NCBI GenBank assembly: GCA_002315875.1
Contig: DCIL01000088.1
Coordinates: 14,069 to 30,403, forward strand
DNA length: 16,335 bases
Reading direction: 5' to 3'
Source of the DNA: Verrucomicrobia bacterium UBA1727
Lineage (GTDB): Bacteria; Verrucomicrobiota; Kiritimatiellia; RFP12; UBA1067
Shown here: positions 8,827-15,072 of the stretch, piece after piece
How the letters are laid out: each line of letters opens with the position of its first letter
How positions within the stretch are numbered: position 1 is the first letter of the stretch
Program-made: the position numbers and the translations under genes
Notes under the pieces: model-generated
What the model was told of the DNA's origin: nothing
Databases searched by the model: none
The model's input: the letters and a program-made list of their open reading frames with translations, nothing else

Positions 8827-10251
8827 GTGCGCCTGCCGTCCGCATATTTGAAAATTGCACTCGCGCTGGCGACGGGCGAATGGCTGGCGACATCCTTCTG
8901 TGAACTTTCCGCCTTTTGGCCAGTGGCACTTTTTGCCGCGCTGATGTTTGCGCTTTTCGGCTATGGTTACGGATGGCGTCATTGGTCGGTGCCGGTGGTT
9001 TTCTTCTTGGGTCTTGCCCTTGCGTTTGTCGCGGACCGTGAGCGGTTGCAATTTCTCGAACGCACGGAGAACGATCACGGACCGCTCGTTGCCGATTTGA
9101 AAGTCGATGGACGCATTACCCGCCGCGGCGATTGGGTATCGTTCGAATCCGAAGTACATGGAGTGCCGCTTCGGGTGGTGATGCAGCAGAATGCGGACGA
9201 ACCCTTACCGCAGTTGGATGAGATTCGGCATACTGTCGGATGGCTTGAACGGCGATCGGCTTCCGATCGCCGGTCTCGCGCCCTTTGGATCAAAGGACGC
9301 GTTGCCAAATGCGAGAGGATCGGAGAAACTGCTTTCGCTCCCGCGGTTCGCTTTCTCTCCCGGATCAGGCAGCGACTTTCGCAGTCGCTGGCCATTGGGG
9401 TGGAAGACGAGCATTCGGTCACGCTGTTGAGGGCGATGGTGCTCGGTGAGAGAAGCAGCATGGACTACGAGGATCGCCTTGCCTTTCAGGATGCGGGGAC
9501 GATGCACGTCTTTGCGATTTCGGGTTTGCACATCGGTGTCATCGCGATTCTTATTGTGGTGGCGTTGTTGCTTGCGGGCACACCGCTGCGCTGGTCGGGA
9601 CTCGTCATGATGCCGATACTCTGGGCCTATGTGCTGATGATCGGGATGCCGCCGAGCGCTGTCCGCGCCGCGCTGATGGCGTCCCTTTATTTTGCCGCGC
9701 CCATCTTCTGGCGACAGAGCGATGCGCTTGTCGCCTGGTCGCAGACGTTCATTCTGGTGCATTTCCTTGATCCGCTTCAGATTGCGAACGTAGGTTCGCT
9801 CCTTTCGTTCATGGTGATGTTCTGGCTATTGTATTACGGACGCTGGGTGCGGGCCATCGCCTTGCCGCCTGCAGTTGCGAGTCCCGGCTTCGCCGTTGTC
9901 GCCTGGCTTGCGGGAACTCCGATCGCCGCGCGCGTATTCGAGCGCGTCACGCCCGGCGGACTCCTTGCCAACTTCGCAGTGGTGCCGCTGGCCTCGCTCG
10001 CCGTGATCTGCGGAGTAATCGGTGCGGTAATCTCTCTACTCTGGCCGTGGTTCGGCGGACACTTCAACAACATCGCGGCACTTGTGGTGAATGCGATGTG
10101 TCTCATTTCTCGCGCAGTTGCGAGCTTGCCGTTCTCGAATTTCGCAACCGATCCATGGGATGTCCCGATGTGCATCGGCTGGTATCTTGCGATGACGCTT
10201 TTCTTCTGGCTCGTTCTCAAAATTGTCCGCCGGAGAAAAGAAACAATCTGA
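8827..10251 (+). CDS. comEC: ComEC/Rec2-family DNA-uptake channel, short form without MBL domain
   Basis: About 474 residues if translation starts at the GTG at 8827, seven bases after the GH127 stop. In-frame ATGs further upstream lie inside the preceding gene, and no strong Shine-Dalgarno decides the start. The order is two or three N-terminal membrane segments, a soluble part (about residues 85-170) resembling the ComEC OB-fold region, then the polytopic competence domain. Its hallmark, GTMHVFAISGLHIGV, follows RAMVLGERSSMDYEDRLAFQDAG. ComEC forms the inner-membrane channel that brings single-stranded DNA into the cytoplasm during natural transformation. The protein ends after the last membrane segment with RRRKETI, so the C-terminal metallo-beta-lactamase domain found in longer homologues is absent. 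Such short forms are known. Any nuclease activity would have to come from elsewhere. No other competence gene is nearby. Confidence 0.87.
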   Translation: MRLPSAYLKIALALATGEWLATSFCELSAFWPVALFAALMFALFGYGYGWRHWSVPVVFFLGLALAFVADRERLQFLERTENDHGPLVADLKVDGRITRRGDWVSFESEVHGVPLRVVMQQNADEPLPQLDEIRHTVGWLERRSASDRRSRALWIKGRVAKCERIGETAFAPAVRFLSRIRQRLSQSLAIGVEDEHSVTLLRAMVLGERSSMDYEDRLAFQDAGTMHVFAISGLHIGVIAILIVVALLLAGTPLRWSGLVMMPILWAYVLMIGMPPSAVRAALMASLYFAAPIFWRQSDALVAWSQTFILVHFLDPLQIANVGSLLSFMVMFWLLYYGRWVRAIALPPAVASPGFAVVAWLAGTPIAARVFERVTPGGLLANFAVVPLASLAVICGVIGAVISLLWPWFGGHFNNIAALVVNAMCLISRAVASLPFSNFATDPWDVPMCIGWYLAMTLFFWLVLKIVRRRKETI

Positions 10252-10257
10252 TAATTA

Positions 10258-10266
10258 TGTTATAAT
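10258..10266 (+). promoter_or_regulatory. Extended -10 promoter element (TGTTATAAT) before the PP2C gene
   Basis: A perfect consensus extended -10 (TG, one base, TATAAT) lies in the 28-base interval between the comEC stop and the preferred phosphatase start. No good -35 hexamer is visible 16-18 bases upstream, which is usual for extended -10 promoters. A start point about seven bases downstream would fall at or next to the A of the ATG at 10274, implying a leaderless or nearly leaderless transcript. No Shine-Dalgarno precedes any of the candidate ATGs (10265, 10274, 10280), which agrees. This is a sequence match only. Confidence 0.45.
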
Positions 10267-10273
10267 GCGCGGC

Positions 10274-11011
10274 ATGGCGATGAGCGTTAGATTCTTGAGC
10301 CAGAGTTCGACGGGACTGGTTCGCAAGGATAACCAGGACACAGTGCTGTGTCTTGATGCGTACGGACTCTTTGCCGTAGCCGATGGAATGGGTGGCGGCG
10401 AGGCGGGTGCGCTTGCGAGTCAAATGATCTGTGAGGCGCTGCGCGGCAAAGTTGCATCAAGAGATCAGCAAGATCGGAAGAGCGAGATCACCGCGGCGGT
10501 TGCGGATGCTAACGAGCTGATATTCAAACATGCGCGCGATCATGGTTTCAAGCAGATGGGGTCAACGGTGGTGCTTCTGGTGTTGGACAAGACCGCCGGG
10601 AAAAAGGCGTTGATCGGACATATTGGCGACAGCCGGGTGTATCGTGTGCGCGCAGGCGCGGCAGAATTGTTGACGCGCGACCATTCCTTAGGTTCGGAAC
10701 TGGAAGCGCGCGTCGGTGGAGCTGCTGGACATAAGCTTGCAATGCGTTCGAGTCCGTTCGCGCATATTCTGACGCGAGCGGTCGGCACTGAAAAGAAGGT
10801 TGCAATAGATTGGCGCGAGGTGGAGGTCGCGTCGTCCGACCGATTCGTCGTCTGTTCGGACGGAGTGCATGATGTCATTGAGACGGACAAGCTGGCGGAG
10901 CTCGTGAACGGTGGAACACTCGAAGGTGCGTCGCGAAAACTTGAGCGTGAGATAGTCCGTTGCGGCGCTCCTGACAACTATTCCTATATCCTACTCGAAA
11001 TCGGGAGGTGA
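10274..11011 (+). CDS. PP2C-family Ser/Thr protein phosphatase
   Basis: About 245 residues, a compact cytoplasmic PP2C (PPM) domain with no membrane segment. It removes phosphate from Ser/Thr in proteins using two metal ions. Counting from the ATG at 10274, the motifs are STGLVRKDNQD (12-22), AVADGMGGGEAG (DGMGG at 37-41), GHIGDSRVYR with LLTRDHS after it, the metal-site SDGVHD (D196), and the terminal DNYSYILLEI (D234) in place of the usual DN-T. The metal-binding aspartates are intact. ATGs at 10265 and 10280 are also possible starts; 10265 would overlap the -10 element. The stop overlaps the ribosome site of the following Ser/Thr kinase, giving the classic phosphatase-kinase pair, so this enzyme probably reverses that kinase's phosphorylations. 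Function is secure; exact targets are unknown. Confidence 0.92.
   Translation: MAMSVRFLSQSSTGLVRKDNQDTVLCLDAYGLFAVADGMGGGEAGALASQMICEALRGKVASRDQQDRKSEITAAVADANELIFKHARDHGFKQMGSTVVLLVLDKTAGKKALIGHIGDSRVYRVRAGAAELLTRDHSLGSELEARVGGAAGHKLAMRSSPFAHILTRAVGTEKKVAIDWREVEVASSDRFVVCSDGVHDVIETDKLAELVNGGTLEGASRKLEREIVRCGAPDNYSYILLEIGR
11003..11008 (+). promoter_or_regulatory. Shine-Dalgarno GGGAGG that fixes the kinase start at 11014
   Basis: GGGAGG ends five bases before the ATG at 11014 and overlaps the phosphatase stop region (TGA 11009-11011). It favours this ATG over the in-frame GTG at 11008, which lies inside the site itself. The arrangement implies that kinase translation is coupled to termination of the phosphatase. 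Confidence 0.75.
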
Positions 11012-11013
11012 TC

Positions 11014-12132
11014 ATGGGTGAGACCTTATCAGACTTCTTCCAACCAGGCGAGCATTTTCACGGGTATGTGATTGAAAGAGGTCTTGGGCGCGGTGCCGCC
11101 GGCGCGGTGTATCTCGTCCGTCATGAAGTACTCGATACGCTTTACGCCTTGAAGGTTCTCTCTCCCGATGTGGCCGATGCCGACGTAACTTTCGTAAAGC
11201 GTTTTCTTCGCGAGGCGCGGCTGGCGACGCGAATCCGACATCCGAATCTGGTGACGGTGCATGACTGCGGACATGATAGCGAGAAGAACCTTTACTATCT
11301 GGTGATGGACTATGTGCCTGGCGGTTCGTTGCGTGATGAGATCGCGATTGGCGGTAAGTTTACGGTCGAACATGCGGCGGAGGTCGTGATGCAGGTGGCG
11401 TCGGCGCTGGATGCCGCTCAGGCCTATCAGGTGGTTCATCGCGATATCAAGCCCGAGAACATAATGATTCAGCCGGACGGACGGGTTAAGCTTGTCGATC
11501 TGGGAATTGCCAAGGCGCAGAATCTCGGAGATTCACTTCGCACGAATACGGACAATGTTTTCGGAACTCCTTCCTACGTTTCTCCAGAGCAGGCGCAATG
11601 CTCGGCCGATGTCGATGTTCGTGCGGACATCTATTCGCTCGGAATCGTGTTCTTCGAGATGCTGGCTGGAAGGTGTCCCTACGATGAACGCAACCCCGCG
11701 CAATTGCTGGCGAAAATTCTTTCAGATGATCCGATCCCCGACGTGCGTGACATATGTTCTGGAATCCCTGCGGAAGTGGCTGTACTTGTTCGGCGTATGA
11801 CGATGAAGGACCGCGATCGTCGCATATCGTCGTTTGCCGCGGTCATCAAAGAACTCAATCGGCTGGGGCTCGGTCAGTCGTACACGGCGCCGAGCGCGTC
11901 CGAAATCATTGCGAAGCGCGAAGTTGGTATGAAGACGCTTCTCAGTGGATTGAATGCGCCTTCCCATGGTACGGCTGATTACGATCCCGCGGCAGATGAC
12001 GATGCCGAGGTCAGGCAGTTCGTTCAAACTCGCAACAAAATGCAGCATACGAAGAAGGTAGTGCGAATTGCGGTTGTGGTTGTTGTACTTGCAGTCATCG
12101 TGTCTTTAGCGGTAGTCGCGCTTTGCTCGTAA
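11014..12132 (+). CDS. Membrane-anchored Hanks-type Ser/Thr protein kinase
   Basis: A 372-residue PknB-type kinase. The order is a short N-terminus, a glycine loop GLGRGAAGAVY (23-33), the ATP-binding Lys in YALKVL (K47), the catalytic loop HRDIKPENIM (D144), the metal motif DLG in place of DFG (D162), and the activation segment running to GTPSYVSPEQ. All catalytic residues are present, so it should be active. The kinase domain ends near residue 290; a charged linker follows, and residues about 348-370 form a single hydrophobic segment that ends two residues before the C-terminus. The kinase is thus anchored with its catalytic domain in the cytoplasm and essentially no extracellular sensor. 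It is probably paired with the upstream PP2C phosphatase in one transcript. The stop is followed seven bases later by a second, broken kinase start, suggesting that kinase genes have duplicated here. Signal and substrates are unknown. Confidence 0.92.
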   Translation: MGETLSDFFQPGEHFHGYVIERGLGRGAAGAVYLVRHEVLDTLYALKVLSPDVADADVTFVKRFLREARLATRIRHPNLVTVHDCGHDSEKNLYYLVMDYVPGGSLRDEIAIGGKFTVEHAAEVVMQVASALDAAQAYQVVHRDIKPENIMIQPDGRVKLVDLGIAKAQNLGDSLRTNTDNVFGTPSYVSPEQAQCSADVDVRADIYSLGIVFFEMLAGRCPYDERNPAQLLAKILSDDPIPDVRDICSGIPAEVAVLVRRMTMKDRDRRISSFAAVIKELNRLGLGQSYTAPSASEIIAKREVGMKTLLSGLNAPSHGTADYDPAADDDAEVRQFVQTRNKMQHTKKVVRIAVVVVVLAVIVSLAVVALCS

Positions 12133-12139
12133 AGTCTTT

Positions 12140-12625
12140 ATGATTCAGTCCGGTGACAGATTCGGTAACTACACGGTCGTGCGGCGCTTGGGTAAGGGCG
12201 GCATGGGGGCTGTGTATCTTCTCGAGGCGGCCGATACCATTCAAATTTTCGTAAAGGCGGAAAGGCAGATGTATGATCAGTCGAGCATCGTGTTGGCGAC
12301 GCATCAGGGTTTTGACATGTCACCGGCCGTGATGCCGATTATGAAGTTGCGCGGTTGTTCGTATTTTGATGCTTTGGATATCGTCTGCCAGTCGGTGGAC
12401 TTCACCTTCACCGTTGACAAACGGGTGACCATCAAGACGAAAACCCTTGCGGATGAGCAGCGTAAGAACGAAGAGGCGAGGAGAGCGAACGCGCCTTTGT
12501 TCTCTGATGATGAAATTGACGGGCTGCGTCGGATGCCACCCAACCTTGCCGTACAAAAGGGTGAATTTACAAAACAGGCACTTGATGCCGATTATGTAAA
12601 TATGGTATACTTTGTCGCAGGATGA
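12140..12625 (+). CDS. Chimeric ORF: kinase N-terminus joined to a secretin/STN-like fragment
   Basis: This 161-residue frame begins as a Ser/Thr kinase (GDRFGNYTVVRRLGKGGMGAVY, residues 5-26 of a normal kinase head) but loses kinase similarity right after LLEA near residue 30, before the ATP-binding Lys context, so it cannot be a working kinase. Residues about 55-95 (LRGCSYFDALDIVCQSVDF, then TFTVDKRVTIKT) have the beta-alpha-beta look of the short STN/secretin-N module common in large envelope proteins; this reading is by eye and weak. A charged stretch follows. The last 15 or so residues are encoded by what looks like the promoter of the next gene, so the tail is probably accidental. There is no Shine-Dalgarno at the ATG, and the stop overlaps the ATPase ATG. 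It most likely arose by illegitimate joining of two gene fragments. A real small fusion protein remains possible. Confidence 0.55.
   Translation: MIQSGDRFGNYTVVRRLGKGGMGAVYLLEAADTIQIFVKAERQMYDQSSIVLATHQGFDMSPAVMPIMKLRGCSYFDALDIVCQSVDFTFTVDKRVTIKTKTLADEQRKNEEARRANAPLFSDDEIDGLRRMPPNLAVQKGEFTKQALDADYVNMVYFVAG
12150..12185 (+). repeat. 36-bp direct repeat, copy 1 (kinase 5' end)
   Basis: This copy runs from CCGGTGACAG to TCGTGCGGC and is identical, base for base, to 13789-13824. It encodes GDRFGNYTVVR of a kinase head. Counting from the two ATGs (12140 and 13779), 42 of 46 bases match, and similarity stops abruptly after the repeat. The two copies are 1,639 bases apart and bracket the chimeric tail and the ATPase gene. 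Confidence 0.93.
12582..12611 (+). promoter_or_regulatory. Putative sigma70-type promoter for the AAA_14 ATPase gene
   Basis: TTGATG (12582-12587) serves as the -35, followed by an 18-base spacer and TATACT (12606-12611) as the -10, with TGG immediately upstream making it an extended -10. A start point about seven bases downstream would leave only three or four bases before the ATG at 12622, and no separate Shine-Dalgarno is present. The site lies inside the 3' end of the chimeric ORF, suggesting that the ATPase gene came with its own promoter. This is a pattern match only. Confidence 0.5.
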
Positions 12626-13782
12626 TAAGAAGAGATATAACTGAGGTTTTCAAGAAGGCCGTGAAGACGCATCCTGTGGTTACGGTTTTTGGTCCTAGAC
12701 AAAGCGGGAAGACCACGTTGGTCAGGCACGTATTGCCGCGTTATGGCTATGTCAATCTTGAGAACCCCAGGGAACGCAAGCTGGCGAACGAGGATCCGGA
12801 GGCGTTCTTCAGCGAACACCCGTCCCCGCTGATTATCGACGAGGTGCAGCGGGTGCCGGAACTGCTGAGCTGGATACAGGTTCGCGTGGATGAATCGGGG
12901 AAGATGGGCGAATATGTGCTGACCGGTTCCCATCAGCCTCAGCTGAAGGAGAAGGTGACGCAGTCCCTGGCTGGGCGTACGGCGCTGATAACGCTCCTGC
13001 CGTTTTCGCTGTCCGAGCTGAAATCCGCTGGCTATGAGCTTTCGCGGGACGAGGCGATCTACCGCGGGTTTTTGCCTCGAATCTATTCCGACGGACTGGA
13101 TCCAACGACTGCCAATGAGGAATATTACCGCACATACGTTGAGCGTGACGTGCGACAGCTGGTCCAGGTGGAGAACCAGGAGGCCTTCGAGACTTTCGTG
13201 CGGCTGTTGGCCGGCAGAGTAGGGCAGGTTGTGAATTTCCAGTCGCTTTCGAGAGATGTCGGCGTTGACGCAAAGACGCTCAAGCGGTGGATGTCGGTGT
13301 TGGAGGCGAGCTATGTCGTCATGCACCTGCATCCGTACTACCGAAATTTCGGCAAGCGGCTGGTGAAATCGCCCAAGGTCTATTTCACTGATGTCGGTTT
13401 AGCCGCATATCTGCTGGGCATCGGCAGTGCTGCACAGGTTGCCAGAGATCCGTTACTGGGCGGGCTTTTCGAAAACCTGGTCGTGCTGGACCTAATGAAG
13501 GCCAAGTTCAATTTCCAGCTGCGCCAGGACTTCTATTACATCCGCGACAACAGCGGCATTGAGGTCGATCTCGTTGTGGAAGAGAACCGGAAGCTCAAGC
13601 TCATGGAGATCAAGGCGGCGATGACGCCTGCGGATTCTTCCGGTGTGAACATGGGCAGGCTCCGAAAGTGCACGGAAGACGTCATATCCAGCAACGTGAT
13701 TTACGCAGGCGACCCCTGGCCGCTCAAGGGCGGCGGAAGGTTCGTGAATTTCAAGAAGGCATCGGATTGTCTGAGGAAATGA
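12622..13782 (+). CDS. AAA_14/DUF4143-family ATP-binding protein
   Basis: A 386-residue protein of the large, poorly characterised family with an N-terminal AAA+ ATPase and C-terminal DUF4143. Walker A is GPRQSGKTT (24-32), Walker B is LIIDEVQRVP (D73, E74), and a sensor-like LTGSHQPQL follows. The LPFSLSEL stretch and the region with YVERDVRQL and VYFTDVGLAAYLLG are typical of the family. Near the C-terminus, EVD (D316) and MEIKAA (E329, K331) form the D...E-x-K pattern of PD-(D/E)XK nuclease-like folds, to which this domain has been related. No biochemical role is established; family members are frequent, multi-copy accessory genes. Leucine is written mostly as CTG here, whereas accA and the TPR gene favour CTC and CTT, which hints at separate origin. 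It is flanked by two truncated kinase heads that carry a 36-bp direct repeat. Its ATG and TGA overlap the neighbouring frames by four and three or so bases. Confidence 0.9.
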   Translation: MIRRDITEVFKKAVKTHPVVTVFGPRQSGKTTLVRHVLPRYGYVNLENPRERKLANEDPEAFFSEHPSPLIIDEVQRVPELLSWIQVRVDESGKMGEYVLTGSHQPQLKEKVTQSLAGRTALITLLPFSLSELKSAGYELSRDEAIYRGFLPRIYSDGLDPTTANEEYYRTYVERDVRQLVQVENQEAFETFVRLLAGRVGQVVNFQSLSRDVGVDAKTLKRWMSVLEASYVVMHLHPYYRNFGKRLVKSPKVYFTDVGLAAYLLGIGSAAQVARDPLLGGLFENLVVLDLMKAKFNFQLRQDFYYIRDNSGIEVDLVVEENRKLKLMEIKAAMTPADSSGVNMGRLRKCTEDVISSNVIYAGDPWPLKGGGRFVNFKKASDCLRK

Positions 13783-13865
13783 TCAACACCGGTGACAGAT
13801 TCGGTAACTACACGGTCGTGCGGCTCCTCAGATTAATTTCGTTATCCAATCAGTACATGGATTGA
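13779..13865 (+). pseudogene. Truncated Ser/Thr kinase head (28-residue remnant)
   Basis: The ATG at 13779 overlaps the ATPase TGA and opens a 28-residue frame. It starts like a kinase (MINTGDRFGNYTVVRLL) but turns into unrelated residues (RLISLSNQYMD) exactly where the glycine loop GKGGMG should follow. The break point, after codon 17, is the start of a more AT-rich stretch. This is the second kinase head in the window and shares a perfect 36-bp run with the one at 12140. A functional leader peptide is conceivable, but the simplest reading is a decayed paralogue. GAGG sits only two bases before the ATG, too close to act as a normal ribosome site. Confidence 0.7.
13789..13824 (+). repeat. 36-bp direct repeat, copy 2 (kinase 5' end)
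   Basis: This copy is identical to 12150-12185. Its 5' flank continues as ATGATCAACA rather than ATGATTCAGT, and its 3' flank switches at once to non-kinase sequence. The perfect match includes third codon positions over about twelve codons, which points to a recent duplication or gene conversion rather than ancient paralogy. Confidence 0.93.
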
Positions 13866-13878
13866 GCTGAAATGAGTT

Positions 13879-15003
13879 ATGAAAGTTGTCATTGCAATAG
13901 ATTCGTTCAAGGGATCGCTTTCGTCCATTGAGGCGGGTCGTGCCGCGAAACGAGGAATTCATCGAGCCATTCCCGCCGCGGAATGCAGTGTGAGACCTTT
14001 GGCGGACGGCGGCGAGGGAACGGTCGCGGCGCTCGTCGAGGGCTTTGGTGGCGAGCTGAGGTCCGTCGAGGTCATGGGTCCGGCCGGTAAGCCGGTCACG
14101 GCGCGATATGGGCTTCTCCCCGGACATATTGCCGTCCTTGAGATGGCGGAGGCGGCGGGCATAACGCTGGTCTCTGGCGATGAGAAGAATCCGCTTTACA
14201 CTACTACCTTTGGCGTCGGGAAAATGATACTCGATGCGGTGAGGAACGGCGCGCGTGAGCTGATCGTCGGTATCGGTGGTAGTGCTACGAATGATGGCGG
14301 AGCTGGGATGTTGCAAGCGCTCGGATGGCGACTTCTCGACGTCGATGGCAATGACCTGCCTCGCGGCGGCGCGGCCCTTGCCAGATTGGCTAAGATCGTT
14401 CCGCCCGATTCTGGCCTTCTGCCGCCGGACGTCCGCTTTCGCATTGCTTGCGATGTGACCAATCCGCTGTGCGGACCAACGGGGGCGAGCGCGGTGTTTG
14501 GTCCGCAGAAGGGGGCTTCGCCCGAGATGGTGAGCGAACTCGATGCGGCCTTATCGAATTTTGCCGCCATCACCTCTCAACTCACTCAATCCTTTCACAC
14601 GTTTCCCGGTGCCGGTGCGGCCGGCGGACTCGGTTTTGCTTTTAAGTCCTTTCTGAAGGCCGAACTTGTGCCTGGCGTTGATCTCATTTTGCAGGCGATC
14701 GGACTTGAAGATAGCGTGCGCGACGCTGACATTGTGGTGACGGGTGAGGGACGACTTGACGGCCAGACGGTAATGGGCAAGGCGCCGATTGGAGTTGCGC
14801 GTCTTGCGAAAAAGTACGGCAAACGGGTCATCGGTTTTTGCGGCTGTGTTGGCGAAGGTGTTGAAGCCGTGAACGATGCTGGCATCGATGCTTACTTTCC
14901 GATCTTGCGCGCCGTCACCTCTCTTGATGACGCACTTGATGTAAGAAACGCCGCGGAAAATCTTGCTGCTGCGGCAGAACAGGCCTTCCGCCTCCTCACC
15001 TAA
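13879..15003 (+). CDS. Glycerate 2-kinase (GlxK/GarK type)
   Basis: A 374-residue cytoplasmic enzyme of the glycerate kinase type 1 family, which phosphorylates D-glycerate with ATP to 2-phosphoglycerate (some members were named for the 3-product). Motifs in order are IAIDSFKGSLSS (residues 5-16), the strongly conserved LADGGEGT (41-48), GIGGSATNDGGAGMLQALG near 133, CDVTNPL, AGAAGGLGFAF, and TGEGRLDGQT with GKAPIGVA after it. Length matches E. coli GarK/GlxK (about 380). No clear Shine-Dalgarno precedes the ATG; an alternative ATG ten bases upstream (13869) is in another frame. The 55 bases between the truncated kinase head break and this start are relatively AT-rich and may hold a promoter, but no good hexamer pair is visible. 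The GntP-family permease downstream makes glycerate uptake and use a likely unit. The assignment is firm; glxK versus garK cannot be chosen. Confidence 0.94.
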   Translation: MKVVIAIDSFKGSLSSIEAGRAAKRGIHRAIPAAECSVRPLADGGEGTVAALVEGFGGELRSVEVMGPAGKPVTARYGLLPGHIAVLEMAEAAGITLVSGDEKNPLYTTTFGVGKMILDAVRNGARELIVGIGGSATNDGGAGMLQALGWRLLDVDGNDLPRGGAALARLAKIVPPDSGLLPPDVRFRIACDVTNPLCGPTGASAVFGPQKGASPEMVSELDAALSNFAAITSQLTQSFHTFPGAGAAGGLGFAFKSFLKAELVPGVDLILQAIGLEDSVRDADIVVTGEGRLDGQTVMGKAPIGVARLAKKYGKRVIGFCGCVGEGVEAVNDAGIDAYFPILRAVTSLDDALDVRNAAENLAAAAEQAFRLLT

Positions 15004-15009
15004 TCTCCA

Positions 15010-15072
15010 TCCTCTACCCTCTATCCTCTACCCTCTACCCTCTATCCTCTACCCTCTATCCTCTACCCTCTA
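15010..15072 (+). repeat. Nine tandem copies of the heptamer YCCTCTA
   Basis: Units read TCCTCTA or CCCTCTA, in the order T, C, T, C, C, T, C, T, C for the first base, with no other variation, filling 63 bases. The array starts seven bases after the glycerate kinase stop, and the final A is the A of the permease ATG at 15072. It therefore replaces the whole intergenic region, including the place where a Shine-Dalgarno would be. The opposite strand has a GG or GGG run every seven bases. Confidence 0.97.

Noticed and set aside
12130..12140. An 11-base perfect palindrome TAAAGTCTTTA between the kinase stop and the chimeric ORF start
   Set aside because: It is too short to be a terminator hairpin, lacks a T tract, and could occur by chance.
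12150..13824. Direct repeats as attL/attR of an integrative element
   Set aside because: No integrase or recombinase is encoded between them, they lie in kinase coding sequence, and excision would not restore an intact gene on either side. The recombination idea is kept, but not as a defined element.
15010..15072. The heptamer array as a CRISPR or an iteron origin
   Set aside because: There are no spacers between units, the unit is only seven bases, and no replication initiator or cas gene is nearby.
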